From positions 90,623 through 154,622 of the forward strand of contig NZ_NUZU01000028.1 of the NCBI RefSeq assembly GCF_002567005.1: DNA of 64,000 nt, read 5' to 3'. Made by a program: the position numbers and the translations under genes. This document shows positions 33,917 to 43,061 of this stretch, one piece after another. Each line of letters opens with the position of its first letter. Position 1 is the stretch's first letter. This DNA comes from Bacillus sp. AFS073361. GTDB taxonomy: Bacteria > Bacillota > Bacilli > Bacillales > Cytobacillaceae. Below the pieces are notes generated by a model. The model ran no database searches. It had not been told where the DNA came from and worked only from the letters and a program-made list of their open reading frames with translations.

Positions 33917-35608
33917 ATGATGAGTGAAGTTAAGCAATTAGAATTTACAACAGCTGACGCAGTGGTCCAAGAACTTATTCGTGCTGGTGTAGAGGTAGCG
34001 TTTGGAATTGTGAGTATCCACAATATGCCGATTTACGATGCAATTCTCCGCGAAGGAAGTATTCATTTAGTCTGTTCCCGCGGGGAAAGCGGAGCAGCCA
34101 ATATGGCAGATGGCTATGCGAGAGCGACAGGGAAATTGGGCGTCGTGATCACTAGTACGGGAACAGGAGCTGGAAATGCAGCCGGCTCGTTAATTGAAGC
34201 ATGGGCCGCAGGTGTACCAGTTCTGCATCTAACGGGTGAGGTGGCATCCTCTTACTTAGGGACGGGCAGAGGATATATTCATGAATGTAAAGATCAGTTA
34301 TCGATGATGGAAGGCTCTTGTAAAAAAGCCGTTCGGTTAAGAAGACCTGAGCAAGCAGGTGCCGTCGTTAGACAAGCGATCCAAGACGCGTTTGCTTATC
34401 CAGCAGGACCCGTGACACTTGAAATCCCCATTGATTTTCAATCGGCCATTATCCCTAAGCATTCGATTGAAGAATTCAGCTATTTAGCTCCAACCAATCA
34501 TACCATTCCAACCTTACCAGAAGAGGTAGTAAGCAAAATTAGTCATGCTCACCGGCCGGTTATTTGGGCAGGAGGAGGGGTGATTACTTCTGGCGCATCC
34601 AAAGAGGTGACAGCACTTGCCGAAAAGATTGGGGCAGCCGTGATCACCAGCCAATCAGGTAAAGGAAGTATACCTGAAGATCATCCACAATGTATCGGCC
34701 ACTTTGCTGCGAATGAATTAACGAAAAACTTGCTGAAAGATGCTGATTTGTTGATCAGTATTGGCGTGAGATTTAGAGGAAATGAAACAGCGAACTGGAA
34801 AGTCCCTGCTCCAAAAGAACATATCGCGATTGATGCATCCTTCCAGGCAATGAACCGAAACTATGAAACTAGTTATGGACTTGTCGGCGATGCCAAACTC
34901 ATTTTACAAGGATTAAATCAGGCATTAACTCAAACTTCAGTGCTTCCGGATCCAGCTTATTTGGATGAAGTGCAGTCCGTTCGCGAAGAATTGCGGACCC
35001 AGTTACGAGCGACACTTGGTCCTTATGAGCAAATCCTTGATGGCATGCGAAGCGTATTGCCTAAAAACACAATTTTAGTCCGGGATGTAACCGTTCAGGC
35101 GAATGTTTGGGGAAGCCGGTTGTTTGAAATCTATGAACCGAGAACATCGATTCACGCATCAGGCGGGGGAATTGGTCAAGGGCTGCCAACGGCGATTGGT
35201 GCGCAAATGGCCAATAAGGATCAGTCTGTTGTATTAATGGCAGGAGATGGCGGCTTTATGGTTAATGTCGGCGAAATGGCCACCGCTGCCCAAGAAAAAC
35301 TGCCGTTGATTGTCGTTCTATTTGATGATGCTGGCTACGGAGTGCTCCGAAATATTCAAGATGCGGCATATGGCCGTCAGGTAGCGGTTGATTTAATGAG
35401 CCCTGACTTTGTGTTATTGGCGCAATCGATGGGATTTGACGCCGCGCGAATTGGTTCAGCTGGAGAATTTGTCACAGAACTGGAAAAGGCCGTTGCAAGC
35501 AAAAAGCCTAGCATGATTGTGGTCGATATGGAAGCAGTCGGACCGATGGCGAAACCATTTGGAGGTCCTCCGGGGGCAGCCGATGCTTTTAAACCGAAAA
35601 AGTTGTAG
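33917..35608 (+). CDS. thiamine-diphosphate enzyme, acetolactate synthase/decarboxylase-like
   Basis: This 563-residue enzyme has three TPP-enzyme domains: the N-terminal pyrimidine-binding domain with the activating Glu in SRGESGAANMADGYARATG, a central domain (IPTLPEEVV... WAGGGVITSGA) and the C-terminal pyrophosphate-binding domain with AGDGGFMVNVGEM and the LFDDAGYG region. Relatives include acetolactate synthase, benzoylformate decarboxylase and oxalyl-CoA decarboxylase. The cluster context suggests decarboxylation of a 2-oxo acid formed after ring cleavage, producing an aldehyde for the ALDH encoded 12 bases downstream. There is no FAD-specific evidence. The specific substrate is unknown. 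Confidence 0.83.
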   Translation: MMSEVKQLEFTTADAVVQELIRAGVEVAFGIVSIHNMPIYDAILREGSIHLVCSRGESGAANMADGYARATGKLGVVITSTGTGAGNAAGSLIEAWAAGVPVLHLTGEVASSYLGTGRGYIHECKDQLSMMEGSCKKAVRLRRPEQAGAVVRQAIQDAFAYPAGPVTLEIPIDFQSAIIPKHSIEEFSYLAPTNHTIPTLPEEVVSKISHAHRPVIWAGGGVITSGASKEVTALAEKIGAAVITSQSGKGSIPEDHPQCIGHFAANELTKNLLKDADLLISIGVRFRGNETANWKVPAPKEHIAIDASFQAMNRNYETSYGLVGDAKLILQGLNQALTQTSVLPDPAYLDEVQSVREELRTQLRATLGPYEQILDGMRSVLPKNTILVRDVTVQANVWGSRLFEIYEPRTSIHASGGGIGQGLPTAIGAQMANKDQSVVLMAGDGGFMVNVGEMATAAQEKLPLIVVLFDDAGYGVLRNIQDAAYGRQVAVDLMSPDFVLLAQSMGFDAARIGSAGEFVTELEKAVASKKPSMIVVDMEAVGPMAKPFGGPPGAADAFKPKKL

Positions 35609-35620
35609 GGAGGAATAAAC

Positions 35621-37066
35621 GTGATTTCAACACATCCATATGTTTCACGAAAATACTTAATTGGCGGTCAGTGGATCCAAGCTGAAAAAACAGCAAAAGT
35701 CATCAATCCGGCACAGACGAGTGAAGTGGTCGGCGAAGTGGCACTATGTTCAAAAGCGGATGTAGAAGAAGCAGTGGGAACCTCAGCGAAAGCCTATGAA
35801 AGCTGGTCGCAAAGTGAGATTGAAGACCGGGCCAATCGGATGAGGCTCGCAGCTGAAGAGATTAAAGCAGTTGTTGAAGAGAATGTTAGTTTACTAGTTC
35901 GCGAGAATGGCAAGGTTTTGGTCGAAGCGAAGAAAGATTTGCTTCGTTGTGTCGATATCATGAAACAAGGAGCAGACGAACTACTTGAATGGTGGAAACC
36001 TGAGAGCCTGCCAGGGGGTCAAAAGGTGCAAATTCGCAAACGTCCGCGCGGGGTAGCAGCAATTATCTCTCCATGGAACTCCCCGCTGATTCTTACCTTT
36101 AAGCGAGTTATTCCTGCGGTGCTGGCAGGAAATACCGTTGTGGTGAAGCCGGCAACGAGTTGCCCTTTAACAATTATGACGTTTTTAAAAGTGGTGGCTT
36201 CCTATTTTCCTGCTGGGGTCATTAATATCGTGACAGGTTCGGGCGGTGTGATTGGGGATGCACTTTGTTCCGACCCACGGGTGCGCACGATTGCATTCGT
36301 TGGCAGTACCGAAACGGGAAAAGAAATTATGCGCGCTGCTGCCGGGACCGTCAAAAAGTTGTACATGGAACTGGGCGGGAATGATGCAGCGATTCTTCTT
36401 GCTGATGCGAATTTAGATGATGAAGCGGTGAAGCGTCTTCGGTTTGGTGTTCTCCGTGCGGCAGGGCAAGTGTGCTCCGCCATTAAAAGGATCTATGTGC
36501 ACGAATCACGTTATAAAGAGGTCGTTGAAAAATTAACGAAGGAATTCAGCCGCATTCGAGTGGGCAATGGGATTCAACCGGATGTCGAAATGGGTCCATT
36601 AAATAACAAGTCCCAATATGACTATGTAAACGGCTTGATTAATCGGGCTGCTGATGCAGGAGCAAATGTGATTACGGGCGGAATTCAGCTCGACCCGGAA
36701 TCGTGGGAACAAGGTTATTTTATTGCACCGACGATTATTACTGGAGCAGCGCAATCCAGTGAAATTGTGCGTGCGGAACAATTTGGTCCGGTGATTCCGA
36801 TTTTACCGTTCTCAGATGTGGATGAGGTCGTACGACTAGCTAATGACAGTGAATTTGGTTTAAGGGCGTCTGTTTGGACAGAGGATGAAGCATTGGCCGT
36901 GAAGTTAGCGGACCGGTTGGAAGCAGGGGCTGTTTTTCATAATAATCATACGGTTTTCCAAGACCTTCATCTTGATTTTCCTGGATTAAAGGAAAGCGGT
37001 CTTTCTCGTGAAACAAGGCATTGCGGGCTCGAATATTTCGCAGATTCATATGGTTTGGCTAACTAA
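35621..37066 (+). CDS. NAD(P)-dependent aldehyde dehydrogenase
   Basis: This ALDH-superfamily enzyme of 481 residues has catalytic Cys near residue 285 (AGQVCSAIKR) and general base Glu near 250 (YMELGGND), plus the cofactor motifs ISPWNSPLIL, KPATSCPL and FVGSTETGKEI. It oxidises an aldehyde to the acid. It starts with GTG 35621, six bases after GGGAGGAATA, immediately behind the TPP enzyme. The pair is a plausible two-step conversion of a 2-oxo acid to a shorter acid. The next gene begins 12 bases later. Confidence 0.92.
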   Translation: MISTHPYVSRKYLIGGQWIQAEKTAKVINPAQTSEVVGEVALCSKADVEEAVGTSAKAYESWSQSEIEDRANRMRLAAEEIKAVVEENVSLLVRENGKVLVEAKKDLLRCVDIMKQGADELLEWWKPESLPGGQKVQIRKRPRGVAAIISPWNSPLILTFKRVIPAVLAGNTVVVKPATSCPLTIMTFLKVVASYFPAGVINIVTGSGGVIGDALCSDPRVRTIAFVGSTETGKEIMRAAAGTVKKLYMELGGNDAAILLADANLDDEAVKRLRFGVLRAAGQVCSAIKRIYVHESRYKEVVEKLTKEFSRIRVGNGIQPDVEMGPLNNKSQYDYVNGLINRAADAGANVITGGIQLDPESWEQGYFIAPTIITGAAQSSEIVRAEQFGPVIPILPFSDVDEVVRLANDSEFGLRASVWTEDEALAVKLADRLEAGAVFHNNHTVFQDLHLDFPGLKESGLSRETRHCGLEYFADSYGLAN

Positions 37067-37078
37067 GGGGGAGTCGGG

Positions 37079-37864
37079 ATGAGAATAGGGTTAATTGGGG
37101 GAGGAAATATTGGCAAGTTCCTTCTTCAACGCATCAATATCGAAGGAATTCTTCCGGATGGTAAAATTGTCGGCCTCTATACAAGGAACAATCAAACGGC
37201 AGAGCAGCTTGCTGCTGAGTTTGATACAGCAAATTATCAGGATGTTCAACGGTTAATCGAAGATCCTGCGATTGACGTAGTGATTGAAGCTGCGACCATT
37301 GAAGTGGTGAAAGACCATGCGGCTTCCATTCTGGCAAAGGGAAAAGATTTAGTGTTAAGCAGTGTGGGTGCCCTGGCCGATGTGGATTTTTACAGGGAAC
37401 TTGAAGGAATCTGTCAAGCAAGCGGCACGAGAATCCATTTACCTGCAGGGGCCATCGGAGGCTTGGATGTATTGAAAGCAGCTAAATCGATAGGTGAACT
37501 AGAATCGGTTTCGATTATTACAAGGAAACCGCCGCAAGCATTGCCTGGAGCACCTGCTGACCGAGAACAAGTGATGTTCGAAGGCTCGGCAAATGAAGCG
37601 ATTGAATTATTCCCGAAGAATATTAATGTATCGATTATTTTGTCTTTGGCGGGGCTGGGGCCAGAACAAACTGGTGTGAAAATTATATCTGATCCAACCG
37701 TGAGGAAAAATAGTCATTCCATTGAGGCGACAGGATCTTTCGGAAAACTATCACTACAAGTGGAAAATGATCCAATGCCGAATAATCCGAAGACAAGTTA
37801 CTTGGCTGCGCTAAGTGTGTTGTCTGTTTTGAAAAATAAAGATGCGGTTGTTAAAGTGGGATAA
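37079..37864 (+). CDS. aspartate dehydrogenase-like (DUF108/NadX family) oxidoreductase
   Basis: An N-terminal Rossmann domain (IGLIGGGNIGKFLLQ) and a C-terminal domain with HLPAGAIGGLDVLKAA, FPKNINVSIILSLAGLG and VRKNSHSIEATGSFG match L-aspartate dehydrogenases, which interconvert aspartate with iminosuccinate/oxaloacetate and ammonia. There is no nad biosynthesis gene nearby, so a role in the catabolic pathway is more likely. It could remove nitrogen from a nitrogen-containing aromatic fragment or act on a different 2-amino/2-oxo acid; this is inference. It lies 12 bases after the ALDH and 96 bases before the Rieske alpha gene. Confidence 0.8.
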   Translation: MRIGLIGGGNIGKFLLQRINIEGILPDGKIVGLYTRNNQTAEQLAAEFDTANYQDVQRLIEDPAIDVVIEAATIEVVKDHAASILAKGKDLVLSSVGALADVDFYRELEGICQASGTRIHLPAGAIGGLDVLKAAKSIGELESVSIITRKPPQALPGAPADREQVMFEGSANEAIELFPKNINVSIILSLAGLGPEQTGVKIISDPTVRKNSHSIEATGSFGKLSLQVENDPMPNNPKTSYLAALSVLSVLKNKDAVVKVG

Positions 37865-37960
37865 TGATAAAATAATTTTATAATAGTAAAAAAACAGGGG
37901 GAACCCGAAGAGTTGATCTCATTCTCCTGTGAATATGAGAAAAATTAGGGGGATAGGCCT

Positions 37961-39265
37961 ATGATTAAAACGAACATCAATCTTGAAGAAATGTCGCAAA
38001 AAGAAGCCATTGAATACTTAATCGAATCCGTTCGACCAGAAGAGGGCTCCATTCCTGCCTCGCTTTTAGGCGACCCAAAGATTTATGACATTGAACATAA
38101 GAAGGTATTTTTAAAAACCTGGTTGTTTATTGGTCATGAATCGGAAATCCCCAATAAAAATGATTTCATTACGAGAGATATAGCTGGTTATTCTATCATT
38201 CTTACACGCGGTGCTGATGGTGAAATTCGCGGTCTCTATAATATGTGTACCCATCGCGGCATGAAGCTTTGCCGTGCGGATGCCGGTAATAAATCTTCCT
38301 TTACCTGTCCATATCATGGCTTTAATTTTAAAAATAATGGCGATTGTGTCGGCGTACCGCTCCAAAAGGATATTTACGGTGAAGGCTTTGATAAATCGGG
38401 TTTAGGGCTTCATAAAGTCAGAATCGAAACCTACAAAGGCCTGATCTTTGGTACATGGAATGACGAGGCAGAATCATTAGAAGATTTTCTAGGTGATTTT
38501 AAATGGTATCTTGATATTTTAGTGGGACGTGCCGAAATGGAAGTGGTCGGGCCGCCGCAACGGTTTATTATTCAATCGAACTGGAAAATTGGTGCCGACA
38601 ATTTTGTCGGTGATTCCTACCATACGATGGTGACGCATGGGTCGATTGTTAAATTGGGAATGGTTCCAAGTGCAACCTATTCCAAAAAAGGGTATCAAAT
38701 CCATACTAGCCATGGACATGGCTTAAATCTTGGGACACCGAATCCGGATTTTGCTTTCCCTGAAGAGCTGAAAGATGAATATAAATCCAATTTAACCGAA
38801 GAACAATATGACGTCTTGTCCAATTTAAAAAATATGATTGGAAATATTTTTCCGAACCTCTCCTTCTTAATTTCTCATACAAAGGTAAAGGGCCAGTTGA
38901 TCTCGAATACTTCGGTTCGTCTCTGGAGGCCGGTGGGTGTCGACAAAATGGAGGTCATTACTTGGTTTTTAGTCGAGAAAAATGCATCACTTGATTGGAA
39001 AAAGCGTTCTCGTGAGTCGTTTATATTAACCTTCAGTCCGTCTGGTATCTTTGAACAGGATGATACAGAGGTGTTTACGGATATTACCGCGGCTGCCACT
39101 GGGACAATGCCTTTAGTGAAACAATTGAGCTTTAATTATACGATGGGGTTACATCGTCAACCTGTCGGAGACTTTGTAGGACCTGGTGTGGTTTTTGATG
39201 ATAAATTCACGGAGGCCAATCAACGGAACTTTTATCGTTACTGGCTCGATCTAATGACGACCTGA
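37961..39265 (+). CDS. Rieske ring-hydroxylating dioxygenase, alpha subunit
   Basis: This is the catalytic subunit of an aromatic-ring dioxygenase. The Rieske [2Fe-2S] site is perfect: C96-x-H98-x17-C116-x2-H119 (CTHRG and CPYHG). The mononuclear iron ligands are His221 and His226 in DSYHTMVTH, with bridging Asp213 and an acidic ligand near 367-368 (QDDTEVF). It adds both atoms of O2 to form a cis-dihydrodiol. The beta subunit follows. No ferredoxin or reductase gene is in the cluster, so electrons must come from elsewhere. A ribosome site TAGGGGG precedes ATG 37961. The substrate is not identifiable by reading. Confidence 0.94.
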   Translation: MIKTNINLEEMSQKEAIEYLIESVRPEEGSIPASLLGDPKIYDIEHKKVFLKTWLFIGHESEIPNKNDFITRDIAGYSIILTRGADGEIRGLYNMCTHRGMKLCRADAGNKSSFTCPYHGFNFKNNGDCVGVPLQKDIYGEGFDKSGLGLHKVRIETYKGLIFGTWNDEAESLEDFLGDFKWYLDILVGRAEMEVVGPPQRFIIQSNWKIGADNFVGDSYHTMVTHGSIVKLGMVPSATYSKKGYQIHTSHGHGLNLGTPNPDFAFPEELKDEYKSNLTEEQYDVLSNLKNMIGNIFPNLSFLISHTKVKGQLISNTSVRLWRPVGVDKMEVITWFLVEKNASLDWKKRSRESFILTFSPSGIFEQDDTEVFTDITAAATGTMPLVKQLSFNYTMGLHRQPVGDFVGPGVVFDDKFTEANQRNFYRYWLDLMTT

Positions 39266-39314
39266 TGTATAAGGGCCTTTTTGAAATACGTATGAAAGAT
39301 GGGAGGAGTCATGT

Positions 39315-39824
39315 ATGAGTTTAGAGAAAATGCTGGCAACTTATGAATTTGAACAATGGCTGTATGGAGAAGCCAAGTTTCTTGATGATATTGATTTTGA
39401 TGGCTGGTTTAACCTCCTTCATCCGGACATTTCTTATCAAATGCCGGTGCGGGTCAATAAGGAAGGGATTGAGCGCCCTGATTACTCCTTAGATATGTTT
39501 GCGTTTGATGATGATATTGAATTATTGAAAATCCGCGTTGACCGTTTAAAAACCGATTACGCTTGGGCTGAGATACCGCCGTCGCGGACACGGAGGTCAG
39601 TCAATAACGTGCGCCTCATCGAGTACGTTCCGAATGAAAAGGCAGTCGTCCACAGTTATTTAACCATCTACCGCAGCCGCAGTACGGATATCCATCATGA
39701 TTTAATTTCAGGGGAGCGTCAAGATGAGTTTACCTATGTGGATGGAGAATGGAAGCTTTCTAAGCGGGTATTCATTGTAGATCAAACGACATTAAATACT
39801 AGGAATCTGGCTATTTTTGTTTAG
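39315..39824 (+). CDS. ring-hydroxylating dioxygenase, beta subunit
   Basis: This 169-residue SnoaL/NTF2-fold protein is typical of dioxygenase beta subunits. It shows FEQWLYGEAKFLDDIDFDGWFNLLHPDISYQMPVR at the start, RTRRSVNNVRL in the middle and RVFIVDQTTLNTRNLAIFV at the end, the last similar to phenylpropionate and biphenyl dioxygenase beta chains. It supports the hexameric structure of the alpha subunits and has no catalytic centre of its own. It lies 49 bases after the alpha gene, with GGGAGGAG upstream. Confidence 0.9.
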   Translation: MSLEKMLATYEFEQWLYGEAKFLDDIDFDGWFNLLHPDISYQMPVRVNKEGIERPDYSLDMFAFDDDIELLKIRVDRLKTDYAWAEIPPSRTRRSVNNVRLIEYVPNEKAVVHSYLTIYRSRSTDIHHDLISGERQDEFTYVDGEWKLSKRVFIVDQTTLNTRNLAIFV

Positions 39825-39850
39825 TAGCTAAAGTAGAAAGGAGCACCAAG

Positions 39851-40636
39851 ATGGCTCAACTTACAGGAAAATCAGTCTATTTGACCGGAGGTGCCTCCGG
39901 GATTGGAAAAGCTGTCACCGAGGCATTTGTGAAAGAGGGTGCTGTTGTCACCATCCTTGATCGGTCTCTAGCCGGATTAAATGACCTCAAACAGCAATTT
40001 GGAGAACAGGTTCAATGCCTTGAAGGCGATGTGACCGTCTATGAAGATCATGTCAGAGCCGTGCAAACAGCTGTTGAAACCTATGGGAAATTAGACGTGT
40101 TTGTCGCAAATGCCGGTGTATTCGATGGCTTCGCCAAATTTGAAAACGTGACCCCGGAAGCCATGTCCGATGCCTATGACCTGCTATTTACTATCAATGT
40201 AAAAGGGTATTTTAACGGGGCCAAAGCGGCTGTTGCGGAGCTTAAGAAAACAGCCGGAAATATGATTTTCACTGTTTCTGGAGCAGGGTTTTATCCAGAT
40301 GGCGGCGGTGTTTGGTACACGGCGAGCAAGCATGCCCAAATTGGATTAATGCGTCAACTCGCGTTTGAATTAGCCCCAGACATTCGAGTCAATGCAGTCG
40401 CGCCTGGAGGAACGTTAACAGCGCTTCATGTCATTCCGCCGCTTCAGCCTTTTGTAAAAACCGTCGATAATGAGACAAAAGAGAAGAGTATAAAGAAACG
40501 GAATCCACTCCAAATTGCGATGCAATCGGAAGATCATGTCGGAGCCTATCTCCTGCTCGCTTCTGATCAGGCCCGCGCAATTACAGGTGAAGTGATTTCA
40601 AGTGATGGAGGCTTGGCCGTTCGAGGGCTTGGTTGA
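39851..40636 (+). CDS. cis-dihydrodiol dehydrogenase (BphB/HcaB-like SDR)
   Basis: This 261-residue SDR has TGGASGIGKAV near residue 11, an acidic residue after beta-2 (LDRS, NAD preference), NAG at about 90 and a catalytic Ser/Tyr/Lys set: Ser in FTVSGAGFYPDGGG, Tyr and Lys in WYTASKHAQIGL. The GAGFYPDGGGVWYTASKHA stretch and DGGLAVRGLG end are those of biphenyl- and phenylpropionate-dihydrodiol dehydrogenases. It re-aromatises the dihydrodiol to a catechol with NAD+. Its place right behind the dioxygenase subunits supports this. Confidence 0.92.
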   Translation: MAQLTGKSVYLTGGASGIGKAVTEAFVKEGAVVTILDRSLAGLNDLKQQFGEQVQCLEGDVTVYEDHVRAVQTAVETYGKLDVFVANAGVFDGFAKFENVTPEAMSDAYDLLFTINVKGYFNGAKAAVAELKKTAGNMIFTVSGAGFYPDGGGVWYTASKHAQIGLMRQLAFELAPDIRVNAVAPGGTLTALHVIPPLQPFVKTVDNETKEKSIKKRNPLQIAMQSEDHVGAYLLLASDQARAITGEVISSDGGLAVRGLG

Positions 40637-40666
40637 TTTTAGCATGAAATAACGGGGGGAATTTGC

Positions 40667-41629
40667 ATGAATGAATCATTGACGGAATTAAAGCCGTTAG
40701 CTGGAAATAATGTCATTAATCAAATTGCATTTGTTGTTCGTGATATTGAGCAAGCTTCTGAAGCATTTGCGAAACTTCTGGGGATCCCGGCACCGAAGTG
40801 GTTTCTAACAGGCGACCGTGATGTTTCTAAAGTGGTCTTTCGCGGTCAGCCAACCGATTCCCGTAGTAAACTCGTGTTCTTAAACACACCAACCGTACAG
40901 ATCGAATTGATTGAACCGGACACGGAGCCTGGCACAATAAGCGAATTTTTGGATACGGTGGGGGAAGGCATCCATCATATCGCCTTTGATGTGGACTCAA
41001 TTAAAGAGAAGTTACCCGTTTTTGAAGGGAACGGATTTCCGTTACTGCAGAGCGGGGAATTTACATCTAGTGATGGAAGATATGTATATGTGGATACGTT
41101 AAATAGTCATAAGACACTATTAGAACTGCTGGAAAGTGCTGAGCCTAGAGATACGGCACCAAATACCGATATCTTCACTCCATTACTAGGAACCAATAAA
41201 GTGGAACAGCTGGCCATTGTCGTGAGGGATTTGGACGCCGCTGCTGATGCGTACTGCAGGTTACTAGGTGTCGAGAAGCCGCCTGTAATTCAATCTGGCC
41301 CAAGTGAACTTACACAGGTTATTTTTGAAGGAAAGCCAACGGAGGCTGACTCAAAATACATGTTTATAAATACCCCATTACTTCAACTAGAATTAATCGA
41401 GCCGGGTGATTCACCAAGCACGTGGAAAAAGCACCTTGAAGCATATGGCGAAGGGGTTCACCATATTTCCTTCGTGGTCGATGACATGGAGGAAAAGATG
41501 AGATTACTAGAGGACATGGGCTATCCCGTCATTCAGAGAGGAAACTTCTGGAATGGGAAAGGTAGATATGCCTACATGGACACGACATCTACATATAAAG
41601 TAATCATAGAATTACTTGAGAGATTTTAA
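40667..41629 (+). CDS. tandem VOC-domain protein (two epimerase/glyoxalase-like modules)
   Basis: This 320-residue protein is made of two similar VOC modules (about residues 15-150 and 175-320). Each has a version of VxQIAxVVRDI/L...A...LLGxxxP, the segment FRG/FEGKPT, GEGxHHI and a C-terminal LLELL/IIELL strand. Conserved His and Glu residues recall methylmalonyl-CoA epimerase and glyoxalase I; single-ring-opening activity is less likely. Its job in the pathway is unknown. It is the last gene of the long operon, followed by a terminator. Confidence 0.8.
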   Translation: MNESLTELKPLAGNNVINQIAFVVRDIEQASEAFAKLLGIPAPKWFLTGDRDVSKVVFRGQPTDSRSKLVFLNTPTVQIELIEPDTEPGTISEFLDTVGEGIHHIAFDVDSIKEKLPVFEGNGFPLLQSGEFTSSDGRYVYVDTLNSHKTLLELLESAEPRDTAPNTDIFTPLLGTNKVEQLAIVVRDLDAAADAYCRLLGVEKPPVIQSGPSELTQVIFEGKPTEADSKYMFINTPLLQLELIEPGDSPSTWKKHLEAYGEGVHHISFVVDDMEEKMRLLEDMGYPVIQRGNFWNGKGRYAYMDTTSTYKVIIELLERF

Positions 41630-41645
41630 TTTCAACAACTGCAAG

Positions 41646-41679
41646 AAAAGCCCTAATCGTGACCGATAAGGGCTTTTTT
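41646..41679 (+). terminator. terminator of the aromatic operon
   Basis: AAAAGCCCT (41646-41654) pairs with AGGGCTTTT around an A/T-rich loop, followed by a T run. Confidence 0.85.
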
Positions 41680-41685
41680 CCATGG

Positions 41686-41815
41686 AAATGGTCACAAATA
41701 ACTGCTAATCGTTACCGTCAATAGCTTTTTTCAGTCAGAACGGTAACGAATAACTACTAATCGTTACCGTCAGCCTCGTTTTTCAAAGGAAACGGTCACA
41801 AATATGCGCGAATCA
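41686..41815. repeat. intergenic repeat of CGTTACCGT / ACGGTAACG units
   Basis: The 337-base gap before the YesN-like gene carries alternating copies of an ATCGTTACCGTC-like unit (41708, 41760) and its complement, ACGGTAACGAATA (41740) and GGTCACAAATA (41690, 41794). One pair can form a stem. Each unit is followed by a TTTTTTC run. No ORF is present. Confidence 0.55.
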
Positions 41816-41966
41816 TTTCCCACAACAGATAAACTCCTTTCGTTCCAGCTCGATTTTTGTCGAAGTTTAAGAGGTTTTTAGCTCTAAAGATAATGATAGA
41901 ATGAAAAAATAATATACTACCTTTTTTATAGTAGTAACAAAATGAATCAGCAATGGGAGGCTAGTC

Positions 41967-43061
41967 ATGCTAGTTAAAGTACTAATTGTTGAAGATGAGT
42001 TAGTTGTCCGGAATGGAATCTCAAACTTTATTAAGGAAATGGGTCACTCCTTTGATCTAATCGGTACAGCTTCTAATGGCCTGGAAGCCTTAGAAATTAT
42101 TCAGTCACATTCCCCGCATATTGTGATTACAGATATTAAGATGCCGAAAATGGATGGACTAACCCTTGCGGAAAAAGTTAAAAAACTGTACCCGGATATA
42201 ATCATTGCAATCCTAAGCGGCTATGCAGATTTTACCTATGCAACTAGGGCGATGCGTTTTGGGGTGTCCGATTATTTATTAAAACCGATTAATAAGGATG
42301 TATTCGGAACGACATTAAACAGGCTTATGGCCGAAGTGGTCAAAGGATCGGTTAAATACTCTCATCTCCTCCAAAATCAACCAAAGTGGGATATGGGGCT
42401 AATCCGCTTAGAATCGGAGCTACTCGATTGTGTGGAGATGGCCAATAAATCTGGACTAATAGATAAAGCACAATTATTTATTGCGGAATTAAGAAAGCGC
42501 TCTCAAAATGATACTATTCAATCAATCCCTTATCTGACGGACTTCCTGGTCTCACTTAGAAAAAGGATCATCACCAATGATGAACTAAGAGGGTTCATCG
42601 AACCCATTGTTGAAAAGACAATCGAATCTATTGTTCCTGAAACAGATTTTACTAGGATTGAGGAAAATATTCACTATTTACTTGATTCTAGTGTTTACAT
42701 CGTCGGTCAGTATAAAAAAACTACCTCTCCCGACTTAGTCATCAGATGCAAAGAAATCATGGATGCCAATTATAATAAGGAAATCTCTCTACAAGAAGTG
42801 GCCGAAATTATTGGTGTATCTGCCGCACATTTAAGCAGAGTTGTCAAAAAAGAGCTCGGGAAGAATTTTACCGAATATATTGTCGACTTACGTATAGCAA
42901 AAGCTAAGAACATGCTGGAGTCAACCAATTTTAAGGTGATGGATATTTCTAAAACGGTTGGCTATGACAACCCTGATTATTTTTCAAGGATCTTTAAAAG
43001 ACAGTGTGGTATCTCCCCTCAAGATTATCGTTACCATTTCCTAACCAAGGGTGTCCGCTAA
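41967..43061 (+). CDS. YesN-type response regulator (REC + AraC HTH)
   Basis: A receiver domain with phosphorylated Asp56 (VITDIKMPKMDG) and conserved Lys in YLLKPINK is joined through a linker to a C-terminal AraC-type double helix-turn-helix (EISLQEVAEIIGVSAAHLSRVVKKELG... KTVGYDNPDYFSRIFKRQCGISPQDYR). Such regulators in Bacillus pair with YesM-like kinases and activate neighbouring sugar ABC transporters. The kinase gene starts on the last base of this stop codon (TAATG). GGGAGG precedes ATG 41967. Confidence 0.93.
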   Translation: MLVKVLIVEDELVVRNGISNFIKEMGHSFDLIGTASNGLEALEIIQSHSPHIVITDIKMPKMDGLTLAEKVKKLYPDIIIAILSGYADFTYATRAMRFGVSDYLLKPINKDVFGTTLNRLMAEVVKGSVKYSHLLQNQPKWDMGLIRLESELLDCVEMANKSGLIDKAQLFIAELRKRSQNDTIQSIPYLTDFLVSLRKRIITNDELRGFIEPIVEKTIESIVPETDFTRIEENIHYLLDSSVYIVGQYKKTTSPDLVIRCKEIMDANYNKEISLQEVAEIIGVSAAHLSRVVKKELGKNFTEYIVDLRIAKAKNMLESTNFKVMDISKTVGYDNPDYFSRIFKRQCGISPQDYRYHFLTKGVR

